Below, in pieces: positions 52,741-62,757 of a stretch of DNA of 64,000 nt (position 1 is the first letter of the stretch; every line of letters begins with the position of its first letter). The notes below the pieces were generated by a model, which was given only the letters and a program-made list of their open reading frames with translations, was not told the DNA's origin and made no database searches. The stretch is taken from the NCBI GenBank assembly GCA_011389515.1, contig JAABUA010000005.1, positions 28,103-92,102 of the forward strand. The letters are read 5' to 3'. This DNA comes from Desulfobacteraceae bacterium. Its GTDB lineage: Bacteria > Desulfobacterota > Desulfobacteria > Desulfobacterales > Desulfosalsimonadaceae. The position numbers were made by a program, and so were the translations under genes.

Positions 52741-54678
52741 ATGGAAAACTTTCCGCGCGCGGCTACGAGCGTCGACGCTGCAGACCTGCTGGAGCGGCAG
52801 CGCTTTCTCATGCAGCATTCGCCTTTCCAGTTTCTTGCCAGAAATGAGATCGAAATCGTTGCGGCGAACGTGGAAACGGAGCACTACCTCCCCGGACGCA
52901 TCCTGTTCACCCAGGAAGAAACCATCATCACCCATATTGTGATCGTCCGCTCCGGCAGTCTTGAACGGATCATCGAACAAGACGGGAAACAGCGGGTAAA
53001 AGAGATACTCGAACCGGGCAGGACATACGGCGGCATATCCCTGCTGTTCAACAACGGGATCTCTACCAGCACCCTGCGATGCATGACCGAGGCAACCGTG
53101 TACCGGCTGGACCGGGAAAATTTTTTCCGGCTCTGCATCAAGTCGTCTGCATTTGCCCGGTTTTTTTCGTCATCCTACCACGCGGACAGCCGGCCGTCAC
53201 CGGGACCGGATTTCCCGGGCATGCCCGGTGCCGGGGAGTATGAAACGCAGTCGTCCTTTCTGACCAAAACGGTCAGGGATATGGCCCAGAAATTTCCATC
53301 ATGCACCGCCGCCACGAGCATCCGGGAGGCCGCACGCACGCTGACCGCCAGCCGGCGCAGCGCCATTCTCGTAACGGACGAAAAAAACCGACCCAGAGGG
53401 ATGGTCACCGACTATGATTTGCGCAAAAAAGTGATCCTCCAGGGGCGTTCCCCCGACGACCCCGCGGGCGACATCATGACCGCACCGCTGATCACCATTG
53501 ACGCGAATGCCCAGGTTTTCGAAGCGGTGCTCACCATGATGCGAAACCAGGTCAAGCACCTGGCTGTACGGGACAACGGCACGGACGGAGGCGTCATCAC
53601 CGAACGGGATTTGTTTCTGGCCCAGACGCTTTCCCCGGTATTTCTGATTCAGGAAATGACCACGGCCCGGAGCCTGGAGGAGCTCAAAACCTGCTACGCA
53701 AAGCTGCCCCGCCTGATCTCCCGGCTCATTGAAAGCGGCGCCCGTTCCATCCACCTGACTTCCATCATCACAGCCCTGACCGATGAAATGCTGCACCGGG
53801 TGATGGAAATGGCCATCGAAAGCGCCGGCCCGCCGCCGGTGGAATTCGCCTTTGTCCTTTTCGGCAGCGAAGGCCGCCGGGAGCAGACGCTCAAAACAGA
53901 CCAGGACAACGCCATTGTATTCGAGGATGTCGAGGAAAACGACGAGGAAACGGTCCGGCGCTATTTCCTCGACCTGGGAACCAAGGTGTGCGACTGGCTT
54001 CACGAAATCGGCCAGACCCACTGCGAGTACGATATGATGGCCAAAAACCCCGTATGGTGCCAGCCCCTGTCCCAATGGAAGGAATACCACCGGAAGTGGA
54101 TCGAAAGCGACGACCCGGAACGGCTGCTCAAAGCCGGTATTTTTTTCGATTTCCGCCTGGGATTCGGCCGGGAAGAGCTGGTAAAATCCCTGCACATGTC
54201 TCTTTTTAAACGCCTGAAGGAATGGCCCGGATTTCTGCGGCACATGGCCCAGAATATCTTGTACTACAGACCGCCGCTGAGTTTCTTCGGCAATTTCGTG
54301 TTAGAGGAGAAAGGAGAGCGAAAGGGGGGGCTCGACATCAAAAGCGCCATGCGGCTCGTGGTCGATTTTTCCCGCATCTATGCCCTGCAGGGATCGGTCA
54401 CGGAGACCAACACCATCAGGCGCCTGGAGGCCGCACACAAGCAGGGGAGCATTGACAGGGAGACCCTCTCCAACCTGGCAGATGCATATGAATACCTGAT
54501 GTTTCAACGGCTCAAACAGCAGGCGGCGATGGTCAGCGAAAAGGGAACGGCCTCGCACAACTACCTGCAGCCGGCCAATCTCACCTCCATCGAACGCCAG
54601 GCGCTAAAAGAGGCATTCAAGCGCATCCGGACGGCCCAGGGGAAGCTGCGCCTCGATTTTTTCCTGCATTTTCCCTGA
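52741..54678 (+). CDS. cNMP-binding/CBS/DUF294 nucleotidyltransferase-like signalling protein
   Basis: The 645-residue cytoplasmic protein has an N-terminal cyclic-nucleotide-binding fold (residues 20-140: PGRILFTQEETITHIVIVRS in broad form, GISLLFNNG), two CBS motifs (SRRSAILVTDEKNRPRGMVT near 203, AVRDNGTDGGVITERDLFL near 275) and a DUF294 domain. The DUF294 part shows FGSEGRREQTLKTDQDNAIV near 378, the nucleotidyltransferase GS and DxD pattern, then DUF294_C. Such proteins are thought to sense nucleotides and modify partners, like GlnD-type enzymes. AAGGGG precedes the ATG. It is convergent with the HD-GYP gene. Confidence 0.87.
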   Translation: MENFPRAATSVDAADLLERQRFLMQHSPFQFLARNEIEIVAANVETEHYLPGRILFTQEETIITHIVIVRSGSLERIIEQDGKQRVKEILEPGRTYGGISLLFNNGISTSTLRCMTEATVYRLDRENFFRLCIKSSAFARFFSSSYHADSRPSPGPDFPGMPGAGEYETQSSFLTKTVRDMAQKFPSCTAATSIREAARTLTASRRSAILVTDEKNRPRGMVTDYDLRKKVILQGRSPDDPAGDIMTAPLITIDANAQVFEAVLTMMRNQVKHLAVRDNGTDGGVITERDLFLAQTLSPVFLIQEMTTARSLEELKTCYAKLPRLISRLIESGARSIHLTSIITALTDEMLHRVMEMAIESAGPPPVEFAFVLFGSEGRREQTLKTDQDNAIVFEDVEENDEETVRRYFLDLGTKVCDWLHEIGQTHCEYDMMAKNPVWCQPLSQWKEYHRKWIESDDPERLLKAGIFFDFRLGFGREELVKSLHMSLFKRLKEWPGFLRHMAQNILYYRPPLSFFGNFVLEEKGERKGGLDIKSAMRLVVDFSRIYALQGSVTETNTIRRLEAAHKQGSIDRETLSNLADAYEYLMFQRLKQQAAMVSEKGTASHNYLQPANLTSIERQALKEAFKRIRTAQGKLRLDFFLHFP

Positions 54679-54747
54679 CGGCTTCGTCAGACCCATCAAT
54701 GCAATGCTTTTCGGCTGCTTCAACGTCACGAATGTATATTTTCTGAT

Positions 54748-56427
54748 TCAAAAACCGGGTATACACCGCCTGATCCACTTTGGAATCCCTTTTTTCCGCT
54801 TCTCACAGGCAGCTACATGCCAATTATCGTTGCTTGCGACTTCCTCGGGCATGGTAAAGGGCTTGACCGAATCGATATTTTCCTCGATGGCTGCGACAAA
54901 CGCCCGTACCACATCCGGGTCGAACTTGGTTCCCGCCTCCAGTTGCAGAAGATTCAACGCCTTGGTGATGCTCATGTTCTCCTTTTTCGGCCGGTCGGAT
55001 GTCATGGCGTCAAAGGCGTCGCTTACGGCGATGATCCGAGCGCCGGCAGGAATCGCCTCGCCGCTCAGCCCCTCGGGATATCCCGAGCCGTCGTAACGCT
55101 CGTGGTGATAAAGGATAATCGGCGACACTTCGTTAAGCAGGGAGAGCCGCCCGATGATCTTGGCTCCGATAACCGGGTGCTGCTTGATGGTCTCGAAATC
55201 ACCCGGGGACAGGTGCCCCAGGTTCCCCAGGATGTTGTCCTGCATGGCCAGCTTGCCGATATCGTGCAACAGACCCCCCCGGTAGATTTCCTCGGCCTCG
55301 CGTTCGGAAAGTCCCATCCTGAGCGCTGTCATTTTCCCGTAGTTGGCCACGTTGAGCGAATGGCCGTGGGTGCAGAGGTCTTTGGCTTCCAGGGACAGCA
55401 CGAGTCCCTCGATGATCTCCCGGAAGGCGGCCAGCATCCGTTCATCATACCGGAACGCCTTGTGCAGTGCAATGGCACCCTGGCGGCCGGCATCGCGCAC
55501 AAAGTCGATCTCGCTTTGGAGCAGCTCGCGGGGACGGCTGAAATATACGGCCAGCACCCCCTTGTACTGATCCACGATATGAAACGGCACTCCCAGGATG
55601 GAGATGACCATCTGTTTTCCCAAACCCGTGGTGCTGGGAATGCGGGCGTCGTTTCGCACATCTTTGAAAAAGACCTCCTTGTCCCCATCTAACCGGAATA
55701 CGTCTTTTAGCGTATCGTAACCGATATGGGAGAGGGTGTTCATCTGAAAGCCACTGGTGACTTTCAGATAGACCGACTGCTGCTCGGTATCCACGATCCA
55801 GTAAATGCAGCCCCGGGCTTCCATCACTTCCCGGATCGTGGTGACGATGGTTTCCAGGATGTCCTCCACCGCATCCCCTTCATGGATGGCAGCGGCCACT
55901 TTCCGGTAGACGTCCATGTACCGGCTGTGCTGGATGGAATTCTTGATGGCGGTTGCGCTTTGCTGGGCGATGTAATATAAAAGCCGGCGGTCTTCGCCTT
56001 TCAGCTCATAAGGACGGTCGAAATAGATCCGGAGGACCATGCGCATGGCGCCGGTCACCTGGAAGGGGACCCCGATGATGGAGACGAGCCCTTCCTTAAT
56101 GGCCGCAGCCGGATATTGCACGCGCGGATCATGGGCCACATCATTTATAACGATCAACTGGTCTTCGAACACCTCGAAATGATTGGAATCGGCAATAATA
56201 ACGCCTTTTTCCAGGTATGAACTGCTGAGACCGGTCGCCGCCATCAGTTCAAATTCTTTGCCTGCCGCATCCAGCACGCGGAGCGTGCATCCCTTTGCGC
56301 CGAAAAAATCGGAAATCGTCTCCAGCATGACCCGGAGGGTTTCATTCAAATCGGCGCTTTCATGGAGCGCGCGGCTGACTGTGCTGATGACCTTAAAAAA
56401 CTGTTCAAGGCCGGCTTTTTCAGCCAT
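54748..56427 (-). CDS. GAF-GAF-HD-GYP cyclic di-GMP phosphodiesterase
   Basis: This is a probable c-di-GMP-degrading sensor of 559 residues. Two GAF domains occupy about residues 15-165 and 185-335. The HD-GYP domain follows: HGHSLNVANYGKMTALRMG near 360, the metal motif LLHDIGKL near 388 and HHERYDGSGYPEGLSGEAIP near 443, so HD and GYP residues are intact. AAGGA precedes the ATG. The two GAF domains have no obvious heme cysteine. It is divergent from no clear target. Confidence 0.9.
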   Translation of the reverse strand: MAEKAGLEQFFKVISTVSRALHESADLNETLRVMLETISDFFGAKGCTLRVLDAAGKEFELMAATGLSSSYLEKGVIIADSNHFEVFEDQLIVINDVAHDPRVQYPAAAIKEGLVSIIGVPFQVTGAMRMVLRIYFDRPYELKGEDRRLLYYIAQQSATAIKNSIQHSRYMDVYRKVAAAIHEGDAVEDILETIVTTIREVMEARGCIYWIVDTEQQSVYLKVTSGFQMNTLSHIGYDTLKDVFRLDGDKEVFFKDVRNDARIPSTTGLGKQMVISILGVPFHIVDQYKGVLAVYFSRPRELLQSEIDFVRDAGRQGAIALHKAFRYDERMLAAFREIIEGLVLSLEAKDLCTHGHSLNVANYGKMTALRMGLSEREAEEIYRGGLLHDIGKLAMQDNILGNLGHLSPGDFETIKQHPVIGAKIIGRLSLLNEVSPIILYHHERYDGSGYPEGLSGEAIPAGARIIAVSDAFDAMTSDRPKKENMSITKALNLLQLEAGTKFDPDVVRAFVAAIEENIDSVKPFTMPEEVASNDNWHVAACEKRKKGIPKWIRRCIPGF

Positions 56428-56726
56428 GGCGGATTCCTTGTATCATGGGCGGGTTTGCAGGCAGCCTGCCCGGATTTACCGGTGCTTCCGCCTGCCTCTT
56501 GTCTTTATGGGCCGTGGGGAAAACCGGCTTAGTCATCCATCATATTAACCCCTGCAGCGGCATATCCCTGCAGACCGGGAAACCGTACGAAAATCTGGGC
56601 GAAATGCCCGAAAAACATATGAACGAAAAAAACACGACCGTGATAAGCAATTCTCTATTGCTTGGCTTTCCTGCCGGCGCGGGCTACGCGACCCGCGCCG
56701 GCAGCTGTAAAGGTCCCAGCCGCCCG

Positions 56727-58493
56727 TTACTTCTTCTTCGAGCTGAGCTCCGGAAAATCCCCGTAAAAATATTCGTTCGAGGCTCTTTCAATGCCCTCAT
56801 CCTTTTTCTTTATTTCCTGCTCCCGGAGTTCGATCCGCCGGATTTTGCCGCTGATGGTCTTGGGGACCTCGGTCACGAACTCGATAATGCGCGGGATCTT
56901 GAACTTGGCCAGGATGTTGATGGAGTGCTGGAACAGCTCCAGGGCAAGCTCCCTGGACGGTTCATACCCCTGGCTCAATATGACGTATGCCTTTACCAGC
57001 TGGTAGCGCTGGGGATCCGGACTTCCGACCACCGCCGCTTCTGCAACAGCCGGATGTTCGATAAGGGTGCTTTCCACCTCAAACGGTCCCACGCGGAAGT
57101 CGGATGACTTGATCACGTCATCGGCCCGGCCCACGAACCACCAGTAGCCGTCTTCGTCAAAATACGCCCGGTCGCCGGAGTAATAGAAGTTGTTTACGAA
57201 AACCTGGTTCATCTTCTCCGGATTGCCGATATATTCCGTAAAAAGCCCGATCGCCCGCCAACGGTCAAGGCGCACCACGATATGGCCGGTTTCACCCGGT
57301 TTCGTGATCTCGTTGCCTTCGTCGTCGGCCAGTGTGATATCGTAGAGGTCGGAAGGATACCCGAACGAACCGAAGCGCATCCGCTCTTCCATCCACGGCG
57401 GGTTTCCGATCATGCCGGTCGATTCGGTCTGGCCGTAGAAATCCCGGATATATGTTCCTGTATACTTTTTCCATTGTGTGATGACTTCAGGATTCAGCGG
57501 CTCGCCCGCACTTACGGAAAACTTGAGGTTTGAGAAATCGAACTGGCTGAGATCAAGCCCCACAAACGCGCGCCAGGCGGTAGGCGGTGCGCAGAATGTG
57601 GCTACTTTGTACTTCGAGACAAATGAAAGGTATTTTTTGGGATCCAGCGCGGCAAAATTGAACGCGGCCACCGTACTCCCCACGTTGAGCGGCGCAAAAA
57701 AACTGCTCCATGCCCACTTCGCCCATCCCGGAGCACTCAGGTTGTGATGGACCTCCCCGGGGACCAGCCCGATCAAGAGCGCCGAGGACAGATGGCCCAA
57801 GGGATAGGACATGGCGCTGTGTCCTACCAGCTTGGGCAGACCGGTAGTTCCGGAGGTAAAAAAGCAGTAAAGGACGTCGTCCTTCTTGATCTCGGCCCCT
57901 TCCGCTTCTCCTGAAAAGCTCTCCAGTTCGTCAAAACTGGTCCACCCGTCCTTTTTGCCCAAAACCAGCTTGACCTTCGGATTCGCGCCGGTACTGGCGA
58001 GCGCCTCGTCGATCAGGTCCGCATAGCTCTCGTCTGCGACAATGCTATCGGGCTGATAGTTCTGAAACCGGAACTGCAGTTCACGGGTGGTCATGGACGT
58101 GGCCGTGGGCACGTTGATCAGCCCCCCCTTGAGCGATGCCAGCGTGGAAATCCAGGTTTCCGGAACAATGGGGAGCATCATGTACATGTTGTCCCCGTGC
58201 TGGGCACCCTTGTCCCGCAGGAAATTGAGGCAGCGGTTGGCGTCGGCGGCCAGTTCCCGGTAGGTCATGGTTTTTTCTTTATCACTGGTCATGTCCGCCC
58301 AGATCAATGCAGCCTGGTCGCCGCGTTCACGGACATGAAGCCCCTCGAATATTTCCGCAACCCAGTTGAACTTTGGAGGAAGATCGGCTTTATTCAGTTT
58401 TTCAGCAAAAGCCTCCACCGCTTTCTTGCGCTCCTCCAGGTTTTCCATGGTGTTGAGCTCCATAACCTCCTTGTAATATGATTCCATGCTCAT
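56727..58493 (-). CDS. AMP-forming acyl-CoA synthetase
   Basis: This enzyme makes acyl-CoA from a carboxylic acid, ATP and CoA. The 588 residues show the P-loop CFFTSGTTGLPKLVGHSA near 210, DFYGQTESTG near 360, the SGDRAYFDEDGYWWFVGRAD block near 443 and the catalytic-lysine segment PKTISGKIRRIELREQE near 555. It resembles medium-chain acyl-CoA or acetyl-CoA synthetases (AcsM/MACS type). The start is ATG at 58493 with AAAGGAGG seven bases before it. It is followed downstream by a tail of beta-oxidation genes on the same strand. Confidence 0.92.
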   Translation of the reverse strand: MSMESYYKEVMELNTMENLEERKKAVEAFAEKLNKADLPPKFNWVAEIFEGLHVRERGDQAALIWADMTSDKEKTMTYRELAADANRCLNFLRDKGAQHGDNMYMMLPIVPETWISTLASLKGGLINVPTATSMTTRELQFRFQNYQPDSIVADESYADLIDEALASTGANPKVKLVLGKKDGWTSFDELESFSGEAEGAEIKKDDVLYCFFTSGTTGLPKLVGHSAMSYPLGHLSSALLIGLVPGEVHHNLSAPGWAKWAWSSFFAPLNVGSTVAAFNFAALDPKKYLSFVSKYKVATFCAPPTAWRAFVGLDLSQFDFSNLKFSVSAGEPLNPEVITQWKKYTGTYIRDFYGQTESTGMIGNPPWMEERMRFGSFGYPSDLYDITLADDEGNEITKPGETGHIVVRLDRWRAIGLFTEYIGNPEKMNQVFVNNFYYSGDRAYFDEDGYWWFVGRADDVIKSSDFRVGPFEVESTLIEHPAVAEAAVVGSPDPQRYQLVKAYVILSQGYEPSRELALELFQHSINILAKFKIPRIIEFVTEVPKTISGKIRRIELREQEIKKKDEGIERASNEYFYGDFPELSSKKK

Positions 58494-58573
58494 CAATGTC
58501 CTCCTTTATATGTAAGATTTGAACAGTCGTTGAGATAAAAACCCCTGCTCTTTAGAAAAAAATACGATCTCTA

Positions 58574-58592
58574 TTATAAACCATGTTTATAA
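58574..58592. promoter_or_regulatory. Candidate operator upstream of acyl-CoA synthetase
   Basis: TTATAAAC-CAT-GTTTATAA is a perfect inverted repeat with 8-bp arms, 81-99 bases upstream of the synthetase start. On the minus strand a TATAAT sequence lies inside it (58578-58573), so a bound repressor could cover the -10 box. The -35 match is weak. Confidence 0.45.
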
Positions 58593-58772
58593 TCCATCCA
58601 CACGTCCCCATCCGCCGCATGGCGACAATCCGGGTTATCCATGTTTTTTATTATCCGTTGTTTTTCCGGCAACGCATTATTTACATTACCATAGAATCAC
58701 CATAGACCTCCTTTCAGGTGTACGTAGCATACTTGTCATACAGCAGCAACCGCCTATCGTATTTTACGTATT

Positions 58773-59549
58773 CTACCGCATTTTCCACTCCGGCGTACGC
58801 TTGTTCAAAAACGCATCAACGCCTTCATGGGCATCTTCGGAACTGCAAAGCATTGCAAAATGGTTGTTTACCAATTCAAATGCCTTTTCATATTGCAGGT
58901 CCTGCATTTTATAAAAGGACTTCTTGCCGAGTTGAAGTGCAAGGGGGCTTTTTTGTGCAAGTTTGCGGGCCAGTGCAAGGGTTTCATCCGCCAGCTGTTC
59001 CGGAGGAACCACCTTGTTGACCAGACCGATCCGGTACGCCTCCTCGGCCTCAATCATATCGCCGGTGAGCAGCAGTTCCAATGCTTTTTTCCGGCCGATG
59101 CTCCGCGCAAGGGGCACGGCCGGCCCCATGCAGAAAAGCCCGATGTTCACAGCAGTGGCCCCGAAACGGGCGCCTGCGGCAGCAACGGCCAGATCTGCAG
59201 CGGCAACGATGGCAATGCCGTTTGCAATGGCCAGATCATGCACGCTGGCAATAACCGGGGTGCCCATCCTCGATATTCGCAGGGCCATTTCCTCCATCTT
59301 GCCCACCCATTGATAATAATCGAGGCACTGCTTCCCCTCCAGTTCATTGACATCAATGCCTGCACAGAACGCCTTGCCCTCTCCACGGATGACGACAACC
59401 CGGACATCCGCGTCGGTTTCAAACTCATCAAGGGCCCTGTTGAATTCCACGGCCAGAACGGTGCTGAAGGTGTTCAGCTGTTTGGGCCGGTTTAAAGTGA
59501 TAAAACCGATCTTTTCCCGGCGCTCCAGTATAAGCGTTTGGTAATCCAT
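58773..59549 (-). CDS. Enoyl-CoA hydratase/isomerase-family protein, copy 1 (atypical active site)
   Basis: This crotonase-fold protein of 258 residues has the CoA-binding segment KAFCAGIDVNELEG near 60 and the oxyanion part SVHDLAIANGIAIVAAADLAV near 100. The usual catalytic glutamates are not where expected: the segment FGATAVNIGLFCMGPAVPLA carries Asn and Gly/Pro instead of Glu in crotonase positions. It may be an isomerase, hydrolase or lyase of the family rather than a hydratase. GGAGG at the ATG 59549 decides the start. It lies 32 bases downstream of an acyl-CoA dehydrogenase. Confidence 0.87.
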   Translation of the reverse strand: MDYQTLILERREKIGFITLNRPKQLNTFSTVLAVEFNRALDEFETDADVRVVVIRGEGKAFCAGIDVNELEGKQCLDYYQWVGKMEEMALRISRMGTPVIASVHDLAIANGIAIVAAADLAVAAAGARFGATAVNIGLFCMGPAVPLARSIGRKKALELLLTGDMIEAEEAYRIGLVNKVVPPEQLADETLALARKLAQKSPLALQLGKKSFYKMQDLQYEKAFELVNNHFAMLCSSEDAHEGVDAFLNKRTPEWKMR

Positions 59550-59581
59550 TCCTAAATCCTCCTGATTGGTATTGGCCGCCG

Positions 59582-60739
59582 TTACTTTTTTTTCTGTTTT
59601 TTCCGGTCCCCGATCACGTGATTGGCAATGACGATTTTCTGAATCTGGGTGGTTCCTTCGTAAATCGTCAACACCCTGGCATCCCGGTAAAAGCGCTCCA
59701 CGGGAAACTCCCGGGTATAGCCATAGCCACCGAATATCTGAATTGCCTGGCCGGTTACGCGATTGGCCATTTCCGAAGCATAGAGCTTTGCCATGGATGC
59801 TTCCTTGCTGCACTTTTCCCTGCGATCCTTTTTCGCAGCGGCATTAAGAACCAAAAGCCTTGCCGCTTCCACGTCCATGGCCATATCGGCGATAATCCAC
59901 CGCAATCCCTGGTTGTCTGCAATGGGTCGGCCGAATTGCACCCGTTTTTTCGAATAATCAACCGCATGGTCAAGGGCCGCCTGCCCCAATCCCAGGGAAA
60001 GAGCTGCAATCCCTATCCTGCCGTCATCCAGGCCGGACATGGCAACAACAAACCCATCTCCCTCCTTGCCAAGGAGATGATCCGCCGGCACCTTGCAGTT
60101 AGAAAAGAGCAGATCCGTGGTATCGGAAGCGCATTGTCCCATCTTGTCTTCAAGCCTGCCCGTTTCAAACCCTTCCATGTCTTTTGTTACCAGAAATGCG
60201 GAAATGCCCTTGTGGCCGGCTTCCGGGTCCGTTTTTGCCAAAACGATAAACAACCCGGAAGTCGCCCCGCCGGTTATCCACCGCTTGGTTCCGTTAAGAA
60301 TATAATAATTCCCCTGTTTTTCGGCAGTGGCTTCCATCGATGCGGGATCCGATCCCGCCTCGGGCTCCGACAGGGCAAAAGAGCATATGATCTTTCCTTT
60401 GGCCATGGGAACCAGGTAGCGCTCCTTTTGCTCTGGGGTGCCGAACCGAAGAAGGCTTCCGCAGCATATGGAATTGTGCACGGACATGATCACGGCGGTG
60501 GAAGCGCACGCATATGCAACTTCCGCCATGGCCAGTGCATAGGAAACCGTGTCCATATGCTCACCGCCGTAATCCTCCGGCACGAGCATTCCTAAAAGCC
60601 CCAACTCTCCCATCTGTTTGAGGCTTTCAGCGGGATATTCATGCTTCTGATCGCGTTCTGCAGCCAGGGGCGCAAGATCTTTGCGAGCAAATTCCCTGGC
60701 CATTTTCTGAATCATTAGGTGTTCCCTGGTAAGTTCCAT
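59582..60739 (-). CDS. Acyl-CoA dehydrogenase
   Basis: This FAD enzyme desaturates an acyl-CoA at C2-C3, passing electrons to ETF. It has 385 residues. Family signatures are AYACASTAVIMSVH near 75, CSFALSEPEAGSDPASMEAT near 120, RWITGGATSGLFIVLAKTD near 155, QIFGGYGYTREFPVERFYRD near 340 and the catalytic glutamate in IYEGTTQIQKIVIANHV near 368. Length and layout match short- or medium-chain dehydrogenases. It precedes the atypical crotonase by 32 bases and is likely in the same operon. Confidence 0.95.
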   Translation of the reverse strand: MELTREHLMIQKMAREFARKDLAPLAAERDQKHEYPAESLKQMGELGLLGMLVPEDYGGEHMDTVSYALAMAEVAYACASTAVIMSVHNSICCGSLLRFGTPEQKERYLVPMAKGKIICSFALSEPEAGSDPASMEATAEKQGNYYILNGTKRWITGGATSGLFIVLAKTDPEAGHKGISAFLVTKDMEGFETGRLEDKMGQCASDTTDLLFSNCKVPADHLLGKEGDGFVVAMSGLDDGRIGIAALSLGLGQAALDHAVDYSKKRVQFGRPIADNQGLRWIIADMAMDVEAARLLVLNAAAKKDRREKCSKEASMAKLYASEMANRVTGQAIQIFGGYGYTREFPVERFYRDARVLTIYEGTTQIQKIVIANHVIGDRKKQKKK

Positions 60740-61113
60740 ACTTAACCGGTTCCTTGCAAATACGTTTTTATATTTATTTCCCCAAAGGTGACGAAATGGA
60801 TCGTACCTTGCCGTACGTGAAATTTCTCAAAATGAAACGTAGTTTATTGAATTCATCCGTTATCCATTCTATCTATGGACTTGAAACGTTTGTAAAAATC
60901 AAAAGAAGAAAAACACTTATTGGATCTAAATATAAAGGCGTGACGCTGCACAAGCAAACGGCCCTGCATTAATTTCTCGTAAACCTTTCACGATAGCATA
61001 CAAAAATGCCGACCATCTAAACGAATAAAATAAAAAAATATAATACCCCATTACGGTGCAAGGCATGTGATTCGAATTGTCACTGCAGAAAATACGACGC
61101 CGGATGTTTCAGC
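60740..61113. other. Intergenic region between acyl-CoA dehydrogenase and carboxyltransferase
   Basis: This 374-base AT-rich stretch lies between two minus-strand genes and should contain the promoter of the acyl-CoA dehydrogenase operon. An open frame at 60754-60972 on the plus strand lacks a ribosome binding site. I see no hairpin or repeat that stands out. Confidence 0.45.
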
Positions 61114-62703
61114 TTAAAATCTGAAATTACCGAAAGACGGTTCACCCACCGGCCGAAGGTGACTGACTTCTATGGCCATGGCCAGCCAGTCCCGGATTTC
61201 CATGAACTTTAATACCCGGTCGCTCAGCAGGCGGGCGCCGCAAAAAAACGGGTGCGCTTCCCCGTCATACTTTTGAACCATTTTCTCATAAAACTCGTTT
61301 CGCTCTTCATCGGTCATGGGTTTGCCCCCTGCCTCCCGCTTTCGATCCTCGATAGACAGCAAAACGCCCCCCGCGCTTTTACCGCTCATGACCGACGTTC
61401 GGCTTCGCATGGTATGAAACAGAAACTTCGGCTTATAGGCCCGTCCGCACATGCCGTAATTGGCCGCACCGTTATCCTGTCCGATTACGAGCTGGATTCT
61501 TGGCACCTGGGCGCAGGATACAGCACGGACCATGTCCGCTCCATACTTTCCGATACCACTGTGCTCCGCATCCGAGCCCACCATGTAGCCCGGTGATCCC
61601 TGAAGAAAAATCAACGGAATTTTTTCATAACTGCACCGGACGATCCATTCCGCCGCCTTTCGTGCGGCTTCTTCAAAAATCACCCCGATCTTGTTGGATG
61701 CAATGATTCCGGCAGGATATCCTTTGAGCCGGATCTTGCCGGTGACCAGATTGTCGCCGCGCCCTGGCGCATAATGTTTTTTATATTCATTGAAAACGCC
61801 GTCATCCGCTATGGTTTCAATAATCGCATGGGCATCAATGACCTGGCTGCCGGTTGTCGGTAAAATATCGTACAATTTGTCAATGGGATAGCTGGAAGGG
61901 CGCTCTTCATAACGGTGCAGATGAATTTTCTGAAAAGGCGTCAGGGAGAGAATTTCCCGGACCCGGTCAACGGCTTCATCCTGGTTCTGGCAAAAATGAT
62001 CCGCCCCTCCGGAAATATGCGTATGAACCTTTGCCCCCCCCAGCTCTTCGGCGGAAATAACCTCACCGGTAGCCATTTTCACCAAGGGTGGACCCCCTAA
62101 AAATGAATAGGACATTTTATCGATCATCACCGACTCGCAGGCCATGAATACAATATAAGCGCCGCCAGCAGTATTGCCGCCGGTACTCATGGTAATCTGC
62201 CGAAGCCCTTTTGCGCTCATCCGGGCCATATTGTAAAACATGGATCCGAAATGTCCGTCATCCGGAAACACCTCTGCCTGCATCGGCAGAAATGCCCCCC
62301 CGGAATCTGCGATATAAACGCAATTAAGCCCGTTTTCTTCCGCAATTGCCTGGGCCCGGATATGCTTTTTCAGGGTTATGGGAAAATAGGTACCCGCCTT
62401 TACCCTGGGATCGTTTGCAATAATCATGGTCCAGTTACCGTAAATTTTGCCGAGGCCTGTCACGACACCAGCGCACGGTACGTCCCCTACCCCCGGGTAA
62501 TCCAGACCAAAGCCTGCAATGCGCGAAAGTTCAAAAAATTGGGTGCCCGGATCAATGAGCCGATCAATCAGCTCTCTGACGGGTTTTTTCCCCTGCTTTG
62601 CCAGCCGGTCTATGGCTTTCTGTCCGCCGGGCCAGAGGGTTTTCTGCACCAATTCATCAAGCTTGGCCTCCTCGTTTAACCAATGCTGCCTGTTCTCACT
62701 CAT
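61114..62703 (-). CDS. Acyl-CoA carboxyltransferase / glutaconyl-CoA decarboxylase alpha-type subunit
   Basis: This is the carboxyltransferase half of a biotin-dependent acyl-CoA carboxylase or sodium-pumping decarboxylase. The 529 residues carry the two crotonase-like halves: GVVTGLGKIYGNWTMIIAND near 78, IADSGGAFLPMQAEVFPDD near 130, TMSTGGNTAGGAYIVFMACE near 170, FLGGPPLVKMATGEVISAEE near 200 and later FLQGSPGYMVGSDAEHSGI near 370. It resembles GcdA and 3-methylcrotonyl-CoA carboxylase beta. No biotin carboxylase or biotin carrier gene is in the window. It follows an enoyl-CoA hydratase gene by 54 bases. Confidence 0.9.
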   Translation of the reverse strand: MSENRQHWLNEEAKLDELVQKTLWPGGQKAIDRLAKQGKKPVRELIDRLIDPGTQFFELSRIAGFGLDYPGVGDVPCAGVVTGLGKIYGNWTMIIANDPRVKAGTYFPITLKKHIRAQAIAEENGLNCVYIADSGGAFLPMQAEVFPDDGHFGSMFYNMARMSAKGLRQITMSTGGNTAGGAYIVFMACESVMIDKMSYSFLGGPPLVKMATGEVISAEELGGAKVHTHISGGADHFCQNQDEAVDRVREILSLTPFQKIHLHRYEERPSSYPIDKLYDILPTTGSQVIDAHAIIETIADDGVFNEYKKHYAPGRGDNLVTGKIRLKGYPAGIIASNKIGVIFEEAARKAAEWIVRCSYEKIPLIFLQGSPGYMVGSDAEHSGIGKYGADMVRAVSCAQVPRIQLVIGQDNGAANYGMCGRAYKPKFLFHTMRSRTSVMSGKSAGGVLLSIEDRKREAGGKPMTDEERNEFYEKMVQKYDGEAHPFFCGARLLSDRVLKFMEIRDWLAMAIEVSHLRPVGEPSFGNFRF

Positions 62704-62757
62704 TGATACAATTCCCCTGTCTTGTTTATAAGTGCAATGCTGCCGTCATGACATCCT

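Noticed and set aside
54671..54700. TGACGGCTTCGTCA hairpin after the DUF294 gene
   Set aside because: Five-base stem without a T-run; similar to the start of repeat family B but without the rest of that element.
60754..60972. A 72-codon plus-strand frame in the gap before the carboxyltransferase
   Set aside because: No ribosome binding site, AT-rich composition unlike neighbours and no recognisable motif.
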